From contig CAUYUJ010020692.1 in NCBI GenBank assembly GCA_963575745.1, positions 1 to 64,000 on the forward strand: a DNA stretch of 64,000 nt. Reading direction: 5' to 3'. Numbering within the stretch: position 1 is the first letter of the stretch; the number at the start of each line of letters is the position of its first letter. Origin of the DNA: Prorocentrum cordatum (taxonomy: Eukaryota > Sar > Dinophyceae > Prorocentrales > Prorocentraceae). Shown in pieces: positions 11,476 through 23,118 of the stretch. A program made the translations under genes and the position numbers. The notes below the pieces were generated by a model, which made no database searches, had not been told where the DNA came from, and saw only the letters and a program-made list of their open reading frames with translations.

Positions 11476-11708
11476 TGTGGAGGAGGAGGAGAAGGAGGAG
11501 GAGGAGGAAGAGGAGGAGGAGGAGGAGGAGGAGGAGGAGGAAGCGGGGGAGCAGGAACTGGAGCAGGAGCAGGAGGACGAGGAGGAGAAGGAGGAGGAGG
11601 AGAAGATGAATAATGACACCAAGCATAAGAAGAAGCAGAAGGAGGAGGAGGAGGAGGAGGAGGAGGAGGAGGAGCAGGAGCAGGAGCAGGAGGAGAAGGA
11701 GGATGAGA
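11476..11708. repeat. (GGA)n array
   Basis: GGA units with AGC, GAC and GCAGGA variants. Confidence 0.93.
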
Positions 11709-11869
11709 TAGAACCCTGGCCTTGCATAAGGTGTGCCGGCCCCGAGCCTCTCCGAGCCTCTCACCCCGCGGAGCGGAGCGCCGCGCTGTCAGCTTGCAAG
11801 GCACACGTCGCCAGGGCCGCCGCCGCAGCATGCCGAGGTCAGTCACACCGAGGAAACAAAAAAACATAG

Positions 11870-12205
11870 AGGTCGCTTCGGGGAGGGTGCCTCAATCTTC
11901 TTCGTGCTTGTTGGCCTTTCTTGTGCGTCCTGTTGAGGATGGGCGCCCCGCTGTCGTAAATCCCCGCGCGTGGCCCCAAATTGTTGGTCCATTTGGAGCC
12001 CCACCGAGTCGGGGATTGGGGGGCTCGCTATGCCCCGCCGCTCACGTGCGGGGGGGGAGGGGGGGCGGCCAGGGGCACCGCAATCGAGGCCTCCCAAGTG
12101 AGGTCCGAGTGCTGTCGGACCGAGGTACAAGATCGAGGTCGGCTCGGGGAGGGTACCTTGGTGTTTTTCGTGCTTGTTGGCTGCTCTTGCGCACCCTTTC
12201 TGGAG
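11870..12205. repeat. Dispersed repeat R1, copy 1
   Basis: Near-identical for over 250 bases to 15048-15320. Shared blocks are TTGAGGATGGGCGCCCCGC, GTTGGTCCATTTGGAGCC, CCACCGAGTCGGG-type, GAGGTCCGAGTGC and CGTGCTTGTTGGCTGCTCTT. A short extra partial copy of the TTCGTGCTTGTTGG part sits at 11870-11920. No coding function seen. Confidence 0.85.
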
Positions 12206-12404
12206 ATTTTGGGCGGAAAATCTAAAGAGTGGCCGAACAAATATTCAAACATAGCCAAACAATAGTAGAAACATCGTCCCCTGACTGTTTTTTTGTTGAA
12301 GCTATTTTTGAAGATTCCCCCTGTAGAGGGACGTGCCCGACTTAAGCCTAGGCTGGGCTGCAGCGCGTCGCCCATGCATAGCCGCCGCGGCGCGAGGTGC
12401 TCGG

Positions 12405-12597
12405 CCGGGCAAAAGTGCCCCCCCCCCGCGAGGGAGAGCCCCCCGTCCGCCAGAGAGGAGCTCGGCCTCTGCGCCCCCGCCGCGTGCACCGCGGGGGAGA
12501 TCGAGGCGCTCGTGGCGTCGGGCCCGGTGCGCGCGCTGCTGCCGCCGCTCACGGGCGCCTGGGGGGGGGGGCCAGCCGCAGATGAACACACGTTATA
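12405..12597 (+). CDS. Candidate coding exon, unknown protein
   Basis: Plus-strand frame ending in TAA near 12597 with protein-like content such as REELGLCAPAACTAGEIEAL and VASGPVRALLPPL. No family recognised and no firm splice sites. Weak call. Confidence 0.22.
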
Positions 12598-12804
12598 AAC
12601 ATATATTGTTGGCGCTCCGCGCGGAGTTCTTGGATCCTCGCTGGGCCTCCCTGGCGGCGCCTCCAGCGCCGCCCCTGGCACGCTCCGCGCGCCAGGGAGG
12701 GGCTCCAGCGCAGATCCAGGAAATCCGCAAAAGTTTATGTTTATGGCGTGTTATCTTCTATGGGGGGGAGGGGGGCCAGGGGCAAGGCTAAGGTTGATGA
12801 TCCT

Positions 12805-13015
12805 CGGAGCGTGTGTTACAGTCGGGTCGAGGTGTCAGATCGAACTGTCACTTCGGAGAGGGTATTTACCTTGGGATTCGTCGTGCTTGTGGGATGTTTT
12901 TGTGCACCCTGGGGAGGTTACCCTTGCATGTTCTGTGCGTTTTGGCCTGCGGAGGGTATTATGTTCTTGAGGGATGTTCTTCTGTCCCAGGTTCGACTGC
13001 AGGGTCGGCTAGACG
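12805..13015. repeat. Dispersed repeat R1, copy 2 (partial, diverged)
   Basis: Aligns with the right half of R1. Matching blocks are TCAGATCGA, GGAGAGGGTA, CGTGCTTGTGGG, TGCACCCTG, GCGGAGGGT and TGTTCTTGAGGGATGTT...TCTGTCC. Copy 3 carries the same blocks at 15240-15410. Confidence 0.7.
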
Positions 13016-13229
13016 TAAGAGTGACAGTTAGCCGGGGAGACCTTTCGTGCGGGCCCAAAGGGGTCCCCAAACCGCTGATCGCGAAGAGGTAGCAGCGGCT
13101 TGCGCGTCTAGGTTCGACCACCCCGCGTCCCCCGCGAAACCGCGCACCACAGGTCACGCTTGCCTAGGGTCACTCCTGCGTGTAGCCGACAAGGCTTGGG
13201 TTGATGATCCTCGGGGCGTGTGTTAGCCC

Positions 13230-13518
<289 letters not shown>

Positions 13519-13633
13519 TTACCCCGTTCCGCTCCCTCGATAGCACGCAGCCCCTGTTGGCCCTGGTTAACCTCAGGATGTCTTGAGTTTTGGTCCTCCT
13601 GCCCTGGTTCTCTCGGCGGGAAATGATATCGTC

Positions 13634-13760
13634 CCTCGTAGTCGTAGTCGTAGTCGTGATCGTGATAGTAGTCGTGTTCGGCAACTACTCGTAGCCGTAG
13701 CCGTAGTCGTATCGTGATCGTAGTCGTAGTCGTAATCGTAGTCGTCGTCGTGGTTGTTGT
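13634..13760. repeat. GTAGTC-type hexanucleotide array
   Basis: Repeats of GTAGTC and CGTGATC, slightly degenerate. Confidence 0.85.
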
Positions 13761-13865
13761 GCGGCGGGTGCCGCGGATAATCAATTATTCAATCGGTGCG
13801 CTCATTCCGCCGGCCCATGTTGCATGATCGCTACTGCATCGCCGTGGGCCCGGGGCCACTGTGGC

Positions 13866-14000
13866 GCCGCCGAGGAGGAAGAAGATGAGGATGGGGAAGG
13901 GGAGGGGAGGAGGAGGAGAGGATGAGAAGGACAGGAGGAGGATGAAGATTAGTAGGAGGAGGAGGAGGAGGAAGAGGAAGGAGCGGAGGAGGAAGCCTCT
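13866..14000. repeat. GGA/GAAG purine tract
   Basis: Purine-rich degenerate GGA repeat. Confidence 0.8.
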
Positions 14001-14039
14001 CGTTGGCATCTTGTGTTGCTCTTGCGGCCAAACAGGGTC

Positions 14040-14680
14040 GTCGTCAAGATGCATCTTTGGGAGGCCTCTTGGGGTCTTTTGAGAAGCCGTTCGGGGGCGC
14101 CTGGGAGGCATTTTTGAAGCCTTCTGGGGGGCCTCCTGGGGGCCTCCTGGGGCCACTCGGGCCTCCTGCGGAAGGCCTCTTGGCGGCATCTTGGGGCGGC
14201 ATCTTGGCGGCATCTTGGCGCCTCTTGGAGGCCACTCGGGGCCTCCTGCGGAAGGCGCGAGGTTTCGGTTCGTGGTCCCCCCTCCTGGGCCCCTTTTTGG
14301 GGCCGTCTTGGGGCCGTTTTGGGCGCCTCTTGGGCCGTCTCGGGGCCCTCTTGGGCCCTCTTGGGGCCCTCTTGGAAGCCTCTTGGCCCGTCTTGGGGCG
14401 CTCTTGGGGGCATCCTTGGGCCGTCTTGGAGCATCGGATGGCCGAAAAGGGGACAAGGCCCAAATCCTTCCAAAACCATAGTAAAAATTATGATTTTGGC
14501 TTCTCGGGGCCCTCTTGTGAGGCCTCTTGGAGGCCACTTGGAGGCCTCTTGGGCCGTCTTGGGGTCATCATCGGCGTCTTGGAGCGCTTTTTGGGCGTCT
14601 CGGGGGCCCTTTGGGCAGTCTTGGGGGCCTCTTGGCGCACTCTTGGCGCGCTCTGGGGGGCCTGAGAAGCCACACCCAGG
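14040..14680. repeat. CTTGG-rich element R2, copy 1
   Basis: Dense, loosely periodic GGCCTCTTGG/CCGTCTTGGGG repeat interrupted by one non-repetitive core at 14441-14516 (AAATCCTTCC, ACCATAGT, ATGATTTTGGCTTC). The same arrangement occurs at 53330-54390 and, inverted, at 60770-61065. Gly/Leu- and Pro/Arg-rich frames are by-products. Confidence 0.8.
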
Positions 14681-14739
14681 AGGAAAACCATCTCTGGGTA
14701 GCAGTGGTCGGGCTGCGGTCGGGGTACTTTTCGCCGGGG

Positions 14740-14999
14740 GACCCCCAGGGGCCGCCACGCGCCCGCGAACTAGAAATATTGTTAACCAGTTACCGGAGAT
14801 CTTAGAACGCCTCTGGCCCGTTGGGCCGGCGAATTTACCATTGCTGGTGGGACCCCAGTCCGTCCATACGGTCGCCGAAGAGATGATCGTTTCCCTCTAT
14901 TGGGGGTTTCTGAAGACCTATCGAGGTGAACTGCGCCGCCTGCTTCGCATGGGAGAGCTTCGGTGGACAAATACGCGTTGGTGCTCACACACGATCTGA
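14740..14999 (+). CDS. Candidate coding exon, unknown protein
   Basis: Plus-strand frame ending in TGA at 14997-14999 with balanced composition (IVNQLPEILERLWPVG, VHTVAEEMIVSLYWGFL, YRGELRRLLRMGELRW). It continues to the left into the CTTGG repeat, so its true start is unknown. No family recognised. It could be a retroelement fragment. Confidence 0.3.
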
Positions 15000-15047
15000 G
15001 GATCATCTTTAGGGGGGATACACCCCAACGGGGGCTATCCGAACGCA

Positions 15048-15410
15048 CCCCTGTTGAGGATGGGCGCCCCGCTGTCGTAAATCCCCGAGCGTGGCCCCAA
15101 GTTGTTGGTCCATTTGGAGCCACACCGAGTCGGGAATTGGGGGGCTCGCCATGCCCCGCCGTTCACGTGCGGGGGGAAAGGGGGGCGGTCAGGGGCACCG
15201 CAATCGAGGCCTCCTAAGTGAGGTCCGAGTGCAGTCGGACCGAGGTACCAGATCGAGGTCGACTCGGGGAGGGTACCCTGGTGTTTCTCGTGCTTGTTGG
15301 CTGCTCTTGCGCACCCTGTCTGGAGGGTGCCCTCGCATCTTCTTCAGTTTGGCTGGCGGAGGGTCTCATGTTCTTGAGGGATGTTTTTCTGTCCTAGGTC
15401 CGGCTGCACA
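15048..15410. repeat. Dispersed repeat R1, copy 3 (longest)
   Basis: Contains both the left half shared with 11931-12205 and the right half shared with 12805-13015, so it best shows the full R1 unit of about 360 bases. Confidence 0.85.
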
Positions 15411-15423
15411 TGGGGTCGGAGAA

Positions 15424-15560
15424 TTTCGCCGCATCGCCGATGCATCAGCGATGCGGACCCCGATGTCCACAATTCCGACGTCGCCAATGCATCGCCGCCG
15501 TCGCCGATGCATCGCCGACGCATCGGTGATGCATCGGCGATGCGGCGCCATCCTCCGACT
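15424..15560. repeat. GCATCGCCGAT palindromic repeat cluster
   Basis: Alternating ATCGCCGATGCATCG and complementary CGATGCATCGGCGAT units, so the stretch is largely self-complementary. A similar cluster is at 55615-55700. Confidence 0.8.
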
Positions 15561-16513
15561 CCATCTGCTCCATCAGGGAGGCCTCAAGCTAGGCGTGGAT
15601 AGGCTCTAGGTTCGAGGTTTCTACATGTTGCCGTGGGTTCTCAGCGGTCTTCCAGCCTCGGGATGCCTTCCAGCGGCTGCGCCTCGCCGAGAGCGTCGGG
15701 TGCCCAGATCGTCCCGAAGGACCGCCAGAGGCCCGAGGCGCGACCCGAAAGCCCATGAGGGATGGGCTCGGGGCGAGGTGCGTCGGCCCTCGATCGCCCA
15801 AGGATCGCCGATAGGGGCCTGCTGGCCCGCCCCGTGCAGGAGCGAGCGGTTTCTCGCTACCGGAGGCCTACCGCCGCTTCTATCGGCGTGGCATCGCCGA
15901 GTACCCCTCCTATCGCTGCCCCTGCGGGAGGGGGCGGGGGGCGGCGGGGGCGCCTGGCTAGCGCGCGAGAGCTCAGCGGTTCAAAGGTGGGGCCCCGAGG
16001 AGGAAGCGAGCTGGCTAGGTTGAGTTGGCGTTTCTTTTTGATTCTGGGGCTTCCCCACTTCTTCTGGCCCTGGCCGGGTGTGGCCTTAGGCGACGTTTGG
16101 CCTGCATCTTCTACATCTTCCACTACTTTCTCGGCCTCTGGCCGAGGGCGTCGACGGCACAGGCACCGTGTCACCATCAGCCACAGCAAAGGGATTGGGC
16201 CCCGAGAGAGAGGGGCCTGGAGGAGTTCAGCTTCAGCCCGGTGGCCCCTGCCTATCCTGGGGGCCCCGTCCCTCCGGGCCCCTTGTTCGAGTTTCTGGCG
16301 CGCTCCCCCTTCCCCTCCTCCCTCATCCCCTGTCCTTCCCTTCTGCGTCCAGGCTATAGTCCGCAGCGTCCGTCTGCCGGCCAGCCGAGCGCGCCATTGC
16401 TGACCGACGCTGCCGCGCGGCGTGAAACAAAAATCTTCGAGCTGCCGCGGAGCGCGCCCCCCCTCGCGAGAGTGGTATCTGGCGCGCGCCCGCTGCCAAT
16501 CCTCCCCTTCCTC
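15561..16513. other. No gene recognised
   Basis: GC-rich sequence with overlapping long frames on both strands that show no domain. It may contain the 5' untranslated part of the LINE beginning at about 16762, but no boundary is visible. Confidence 0.4.
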
Positions 16514-16587
16514 CCCCTCCCCCTCCCCCTCCTCCTCCTCCTCCTCCTCCTCCTCCTCCTCCTCCTCCTCCTCCTCCTCCTCCTCCG
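16514..16587. repeat. (CCT)n microsatellite
   Basis: Pure CCT run. Confidence 0.97.
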
Positions 16588-16761
16588 TTGCCAGTTGGCT
16601 CACGCCATTTTGACCCCACCAGCTGGCAGGGCAAAAGTGATTCTTGAGCGGGCAGCCTTCCCTGAGAGGGCACTCTTGGGCGCGAGCCCAGGCGGACACT
16701 TTTCGTGCCTTCGCCGGAGGACTTGGGCCCCTCCTCCAGTCTTGCTTTCGCTTCCACACCC

Positions 16762-17932
16762 ATGGCTACGGTCGATGCCGCCACGGTCTCGCCTGCGCGC
16801 CGCTCTCCAGCGTCGCCTCCTGCTGGTGTCATCCGCAGCTCCGTGGACAAGGGCAAGAAGCTCGTCAAGCTCCATCGTCGTGTTCGTCCTCCTGGCTCTG
16901 GTGCTACTGGCGGTAGCTCTTCCCCTGCAGCCATCGCCCTGGACATGGACGACACCGATGACGAGATGGAGAGTACCAGCCCGCGCTCAACACGCACATC
17001 GGTGACTGCGTCACGTCCACCGTCAAGGCCGAGGCTACTACCATCCAGCAGTCCCTCGCCTCCAGCTTGGCCGAGTGCTTCAGCAAGTGCGAGGCCGACC
17101 TTGATGCGCTGCCTTCGAAGCTGGACGCCCAGATCATTGCCGCCGTCACGCCGAAGATCGACGAGGTCAGGCGCGAGCTCAACACCCGGTGCGACAGCAT
17201 CAAAGTGGAAATCACGCAGGTCGACAGCCATGTGGATCAGCAAGACAAGTTACTTCGTGAAATGCAGGAGCAGATCAAGCAGCTGCAGAGTGCCCTCGCC
17301 GTCGCCAACTCTGCGACGCCAGCTCCTCGTCCTGTTGCAGACTCCGACACCTTCACGCGCGACGCCGATGAGACGATCATCGAGGTCTTCGCGGGCAAGC
17401 TCGTCGCCAGGACCGCCGTCCACGAGGTGCTGGCCCCCTGGCTTGAGGAGTCCAGCATCACCACTGAACAATGAGAGCTCACAGCTGCAGACCCTCTCTT
17501 GAAGTACTCCACCATCAAGCTCAAGGGCGCCGTCGGCCTGGCCACGCGACGTGTCCAGAAGCTGGTGGCCTCGCTGCGCGTTGGCAACACGTGGCGAGAG
17601 TTCAACGTGGACGCGCGCGCTGGCGGCCAGACCAGGCTACACCTGCCCCAGGACAAGAATGCGAAGCATATCAAGACGGAGGTCATTGGCAGCGCAACAA
17701 ATTCGTGGAGCTGTACGGCGCTAACTAGCGCGTCTTCTTCGATCGGGATCGTGGCTGGCTCTCATTGGGCTGGGGCGCGTTGTGCCAGCTCGAGTGCTTC
17801 CCTGGCCGTGAACCGACTCGTGTGCTCTGGAACCCAGGCACGATCAACAAGTACTCGGTGCCGAAGGACAAGTTCGCCGAGGCGATCAAGGAGATCATCG
17901 AACCTGAGCGTGAGCCTGAGTGGTGCCTTTAG
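16762..17932 (+). pseudogene. LINE ORF1 remnant
   Basis: ATG 16762 opens a Ser/Pro-rich N-terminus. After a frameshift near 16980 the coding sense continues as a helical, probably coiled-coil part (ECFSKCEADLDALPSKLD, DKLLREMQEQIKQLQSAL). An in-frame TGA at 17472-17474 interrupts it. The conserved C-terminal part follows (KYSTIKLKGAVGLATRRVQK, LRVGNTWREFNVDA, RTRLHLP-like). A second frameshift near 17700 and a TAG at 17726-17728 precede FFDRDRGWLSLGW, RVLWNPGTINKYSVPKDKF and the final EPEWCL stop at 17932. ORF1 proteins of LINEs bind the element RNA. This copy cannot make an intact one. Confidence 0.75.
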
Positions 17933-17967
17933 CCGTTTCGCTGCCCTGGTTGGGCGCTCGACCGTCC

Positions 17968-20900
17968 AATTTTTGTGTGACGCCGCTGCAGCCAGTGGCC
18001 TTCGCTTCGTCTCGTGGAACACGCGAGCCCTCCTCCAATTTGAAGGCGCCCACGCTGGTGTGAAAGTGGGGTACCTCCAGAGGCTCCGACTGGGCTCTTC
18101 AGTCACCGCCTTCCAGGAGGTCCACCAGTGCGAGGCCCAATTAGCTGCCTTCCTGGGCCGTGCGTTGCCCGGGGCTGTTTTAGTTTCCAGCTTTTGTGGT
18201 GCTGGCCGCGCGGGGCGGATGCGTGGCGGCGTCGGCACTGTCGTTCCTGGTATTTTGTCGCGAGGCGCCTCCTCGCCGACGCTGCCTGCTGGCGTCGCCT
18301 CTTCCTTGCAAGTGCTCGCCCCTGGTCGCGTCATCCGTGTCGCTCTGCAAAATCAGGGCACCACTTTAATCCATTACAACATTCACGGCCATGATGTATC
18401 TTCGGGACACGTAAGCGATGCGCGCAGTCAAATAACTCGGGATCGGGCCCTCTCGGAATCTCGCCTGAATCTGTGCTGCTAGTTGTGCGTGGCGATTTCA
18501 ACTACGCGAGCGAGGAAAACTGATCTTTTCGTGGCCATTGGAGGCTCAGGCCCAGCGGGCGGCCCGCCCCTCGCACGCACAGGCGTCGCGCTGGGCGACT
18601 GCTCTCGACTCCCTTGTCGAGGTCACCCCTCTTGAGGCCACTCACTTCGACGCGCAAGGCAACGCTGTTGCTGCCATTGGCAGGTTCTGGCGCGGCTGGC
18701 CTGGCTGGGTGCTCGCAGAAGTGCATTCACAGGCTTATGTTGAAGGGTCTCCGGAGGTCCTCCATCGGGCGAAGATCAGCGACCACGCAGCTTTGTGCGT
18801 CTCCTTCGGTCACCGTAAGCCTCAAGAGCCCACTGATCGCCCCATCCCTAAACATCTGTGCCAAACAAAAGAATATCCGCAGATACTGGCCGCCTTTGTT
18901 GAAGCTGTATCTACGCACTTGCAAGCGATGTGCCCACCGAGAAGGCTTGAGCGATATAAGGAGTTGCTGCAGGGAGCGAGCAGGGAAGCAAGGGGTGTCT
19001 TGATGTTTCGCCGCCCGACGGACCCGCGCACGCTGTTACTTCTGGCTCGCTCTATAGCGTGCGCTATTTGGCGCCGGGACGTGCCGGCCGCCTCTCGTCT
19101 TCTTCGTTCGCATGCTGCCGCTGCTGATTTTATCTACGCGGAGGGCTCAAAGGTCGTGCTCGTCCACCCTGCTGCCTTCCAGCGCTGGTCCAACGAGGTG
19201 CAACTGAAGGCGTCGGACCTCGATCGCGCCGCTGCTCGGTCTCGTCTCGAACACGCTGAGGGGGAGGGTGTTCGGCATAAAGAGTGTCAGATGCTTCAGG
19301 CTATTGGGAGGAGGGCCAGGACCTGGGCGCCGTTCGCTCGTCGTCTTACTCTTCGAGCCGTCGTCGTCCGTTGTCAGAGCTTTTCAGGTTTGCAAGATCG
19401 CCACGAAGCTTTAGTCTCTCATTGGGGCCGCGTCGTTGCTCGCCAACCCTGCGCCGCCAAAACTGCCAGCGCGTATTGCGACCGCATCGTTCAGACCGTC
19501 GGCTTTTCCGATTGCCCGCCGCCGTCGTTCGCGCTGTTGAAGAGAGTTGCACATCGTGTCAGTGATTCTGCTCTTGGCGTGGATCGCCTCTGTTACGCTG
19601 CGTGGCTTGCTCATCCGTTTGGCCTCCTCGCACTGCATGGCGCTCTTTGGTGGATGATGGACAGGAATGGGATATACTCGGCTGAGAACATTACCTTGCA
19701 GGCCTTTCTGCCGAAGGGCACTCTAGATTCTGACACGCGGGAGGGAGTATGTGAACGGGCGGCGTCTGCTGTTCGTGTGCTCGGCCTGCGCAACACTAGC
19801 AGCAAGTTGCTCACGGCCACGGTTAACGCTGCTTTTTGCAAGTCGCTTGCTCGCTGTGTTCCGCCAGACCAGAGGGGGCTTATGAGGGGGGGGGGGGGGG
19901 GGGGGGGGCAGAACCTGGTGGACGTGGACGCTCTGTTTCGTGTGCACTCGGCTCGGCCCGAAGCTGATCATCGCTGCCCGCTGCTGCGCGCCCTGGACTA
20001 TGGCCAGGCTCTCCCGAGCCTTAACCAGGAGTTCGTGCTATTGGTGCTGCGCAAGATGGGGTGCCCTTCCCAGCTCCTCTCTTTCGTGCCGATCCTGTGC
20101 GGGGGTATCGAAGGGGTCGCATCCGTCCAGGGTTCGCTGTTGCACGCTTTCTGGGTTCGCTCGGGCATCATTCAGGGCTGTGCCCCTTCCGGGTCGCTGT
20201 TCGCAGCCGCCTTGTCTCCAGCTATTCGTGACTTCCACCGTTCTTTCGAGGTTCCCCGACGCGGTATCAATCGCGCCTGTACTGAGGACCTCGGTGGCGC
20301 CATCGATGATCTGCGTCTTTTGTTGACGCTGCGCCGGGTGATGAAGATCGTGGAAGTGACGGCCAACCAACGACTGAAACCCTCTAGGAGTGTTATGTGT
20401 CCTGTCTCGGGTCCCTTCACCTCGGGGCTGAAAAAACGTGCCCAGGATTTCTTGAAGACGTTCATCCCTGAATGGTGTGACTTTCGGGTGGGGTCCAAGC
20501 TCTTCTACCTGGGCCTTTGGATCGGGCCTGCCGCAGTTCTTGCTGATTCCTGGTCACTTCCGCGGGAGAAGTTCATGGCGCGAGCGGCTGCGGTGGGCGC
20601 TGGGAACACGCCCGCCTCGTCGTCAGCTGTTTTATTCAATACTCGCTGCGCGCCTGTGTTGAGATACGTCATGCAGTTCCTTCCTCCGCCAGCGACCTCC
20701 GCGCTGCTGAGCGTGCAGCTCTTGCGCGGGCTTTTCGGCTGCCGCTGGGGGCTCATCGAGATCGGGACTGGGCTCAACTGAACAACTGGCACGGGCCCAA
20801 CGCTTGCCCGCTCGAGGTTTTGTGTGCCGCGGCCAGGGCGCGCATGGCGATCGTGACAATTCTTGGGTTCTGAAAGGTTTTCGGCTTCCTGGTGCGCCAG

Positions 20901-21653
20901 ACCGACACGCCCCAGTCTCGTGAACTCGATCAGTGTCGTCTTACCGTTCTTCTTGCTGGCCGTCGGTATCTTCCCCATTGGCGGCGCCCTTCCTTCGCCG
21001 AGATGCTTTTATGAGGCGGAGTCCAGCGCTGACGGCGCTCTTCTTGCCACCGCGGCCGCTGCCTGCCGAGCCGCTCCGCGCAAGCACCAGCGTGCGGCCA
21101 AGCTCGCGTGCCTGTCTTCCCTCCCCTCATCCGCTCTTGAAGACCACTACAAGGAGCGTCTTCTGAAGTGGTGGCCTGAGCGTAGAGAGTGCATCATGAA
21201 TGTCGATTGGGAGTCCATCCGCGCGGTCCTGCGGTCCGCCCCCCCCCCCCCCCCCCCCTCCTGGGCCTGGACCTGGCACCGAACCATGTGTGGTGGTTGG
21301 CTCACGTCCCACAGGATTCTGAATGAACGAGGGCGCCTAGGTTGTATTTTGGCTGCGAGCATGAGCCCGATAGGCGATCTCACTATGCCTCGTGTCGCCG
21401 TCTCGCGTGGTCGATTTCGTCTGTGCTCCGCTACCGCCCTATGTCGCCCGACCTTTTACAAAGATGGGGGACCCCGAGTTGCGCCATCGCAGTCCTCGAA
21501 GAAGTTTATGTCGCTCACCATGTTCATCACTCTCTTCGTTCTTTGCCCCCCTCTGCCCTGCGTCTCCCCTCTACCAACCTCGACGCCGCGCGTGCTGCGC
21601 TGCGGGACCTGCGGCTGAACGTGGCCCAGGACACCGTGCACAACCAGGCCTAG
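17968..21653 (+). pseudogene. LINE ORF2 remnant (endonuclease - reverse transcriptase)
   Basis: The endonuclease part starts at about 17998 with RFVSWNTRALL and the catalytic-type FQEVH. GDFN appears near 18495 in another frame, and SDHA at about 18778-18789 in a third. The longest open piece (18538-20781) holds the RT: LDYGQALPSL (motif A, catalytic D487 of that piece), SGIIQGCAPSGSLF (motif B) and ACTEDLGGA where (Y/C)ADD is expected (E583 replaces the first catalytic Asp). A run of G at about 19886-19908 replaces part of the conserved region before motif A. The 3' part is again frameshifted and ends in CIFGCE...H...C (about 21335-21400), the Cys/His motif usual after such RTs. Not functional. 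Confidence 0.82.
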
Positions 21654-22350
21654 TTTTTTTTGGGGGGGGGCGTGGACGATGTTGCGCTGGCCTCCTCCTC
21701 CTCCCCCTCCTCCATCTTCCTCGTCCTCCTCGTCCTCCTCCTCCTCCTCCCGGAGCGTACTGCGGCAGCAGCGGCGCTTGCGGCGGCCTGCGGCGGGCCC
21801 CCCTTGGTCCTTGGCGCGGCGCGCACTGCCGAGCTTCTGAACGCGGCCCAGGCCCCCGACGTCATGATTTTCTCATGGCCCGGACCCCCGGAGCTCTCGA
21901 CTCGTCCCCCAGGACCAGTTTTTCATCCTCAGTCGTCGGGGCTCCAGAGACGGGGACCCATGCAAACGGGGGCCAGCCAAAGCGCCGGATCTTGCAGGAT
22001 CCTGCATAGCCAGGGGCGCGCCGACCTGGGCTGGGGTTATGATGTTCCAACCTACTTTAGCTTTGACCACCAGGATTAATTTCGAACGCCAGGGAAACAA
22101 GTACCGAAACTCAAGGGTTTTCACGTGTCGGGCCCTGGGAGACGCCCGACACTTTTTTGATACTGTTTCGACACTGACCTGGGCTTGGGTGCAGGATCCT
22201 GCAGGATCCTGCAGGATCCTGGCCTGACCGACCCGGCTGCTCTGGATCGGAGGACCCCCGACCAGGGACCGGCTTGTCATCCCAAGTCGTTGTTTGACGG
22301 TCTCGGGGCCTGGCGAGGTGGCCCAAGATTGCCGAGGTTTGGGGTTACAT
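21654..22350. other. Repeats and weak coding-like sequence
   Basis: Holds a short CCT run (21690-21750), a plus-strand frame with protein-like content at about 21760-21870 (ACGGPPLVLGAARTAELL) that is too short to call, and a tandem decamer GCAGGATCCT at 22192-22222. The CCCCAGGACC...TTTTTCATCC...AGTCGTCGG stretch at 21905-21940 recurs in diverged form at 22255-22305. Confidence 0.5.
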
Positions 22351-22351
22351 T

Positions 22352-22412
22352 GGTCCTCCTCCTCCTCCTCCTCCTCCTCCTCCTCCTCCTCCTCCTCCTC
22401 CTCCTCCTCCTG
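22352..22412. repeat. (CCT)n microsatellite
   Basis: Pure CCT run followed by a degenerate pyrimidine stretch to 22460. Confidence 0.95.
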
Positions 22413-22924
22413 CTCCTCATATTCCTTTTCCTCCTCTTCCTCCCTCTCCCCCTCCCAATGGCCCAAGGCCCAAGGCACCTCCTGTGGTGATCTTTCCTCG
22501 TGGCCCGAGGAGGGCCCGGGGTTGCGGCAGCCCCGGCCTGCGCGCCAAGGAAGGACACTTCGCTACAACGGCACACCCGTTTAGGTAGCTCTCCGCCAGC
22601 GCAGTTGCTCTGCCTAGCCGCCGACCGAAAAATGCGTCAGGGGAGGACCAGGGTGGGTTGAATGATCACGCCATCAATGTTCCAATTGGGGCGTTCCGAA
22701 AACGGCCTTGCTTTCGAGCGTGGTAGGAGCTGCCGAGTTGCCGTCTCTCCTCTCCCTCGGCGGACGAGCGGCGGAAGTAGAACGAGACCGCCTCGGAAAC
22801 TCGGCGGAAGGCGGCGGAGGTAAATCATGTGTTTCCAAGGGATGCGAACGTTGTTGGGGTCAGGGCTGCCGAAATCGCCTACTCATTATACTGAAGGTGT
22901 TTTTTGCCCCAGTCGTTTTGGACG

Positions 22925-23118
22925 CCCAAAATGGGCACGGAAAGAATGGGTACAACGCCCAACAACAAATCGTGTCTCAAACCAACAGCGGCCGTTGTTG
23001 GGCAGGCGGCCTTCTGTCTCGAATGGGCACAGGCCGCGGCGGCGCCGACAGCGAGGCCTGTTCAAAATGAACAGGAACCGCTGTTGGGCATTGTACGCAT
23101 TCTTTTCGTGCCCAAATC
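22925..23118. repeat. Foldback element with ~41-base arms
   Basis: Left arm 22925-22971 (GGGCACGGAAAGAATGGGTA, CGCCCAACA) is the near reverse complement of right arm 23078-23118 (TGTTGGGCATTGTACGCATT, CTTTTCGTGCCC). The ~107-base loop carries two further palindromes, CAACAGCGGCCGTTGTTG at about 22983 and CTGTTCAAAATGAACAG at about 23057. This is consistent with a MITE or foldback element. Confidence 0.75.

Larger units (their letters stand above)
16762..21653 (+). mobile_element. Degraded APE-type LINE (non-LTR retrotransposon)
   Basis: ORF1 with a coiled-coil-like part is followed by ORF2 with endonuclease, reverse transcriptase and a C-terminal Cys/His motif, all on the plus strand. Both ORFs are broken by stops and frameshifts. 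Neither the 5' end nor a poly-A type 3' tail is clear. After the last stop (21651-21653) there is a run of 8 T then 9 G. The domain order is standard for APE-type LINEs, and the clade cannot be fixed by eye. Confidence 0.88.
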
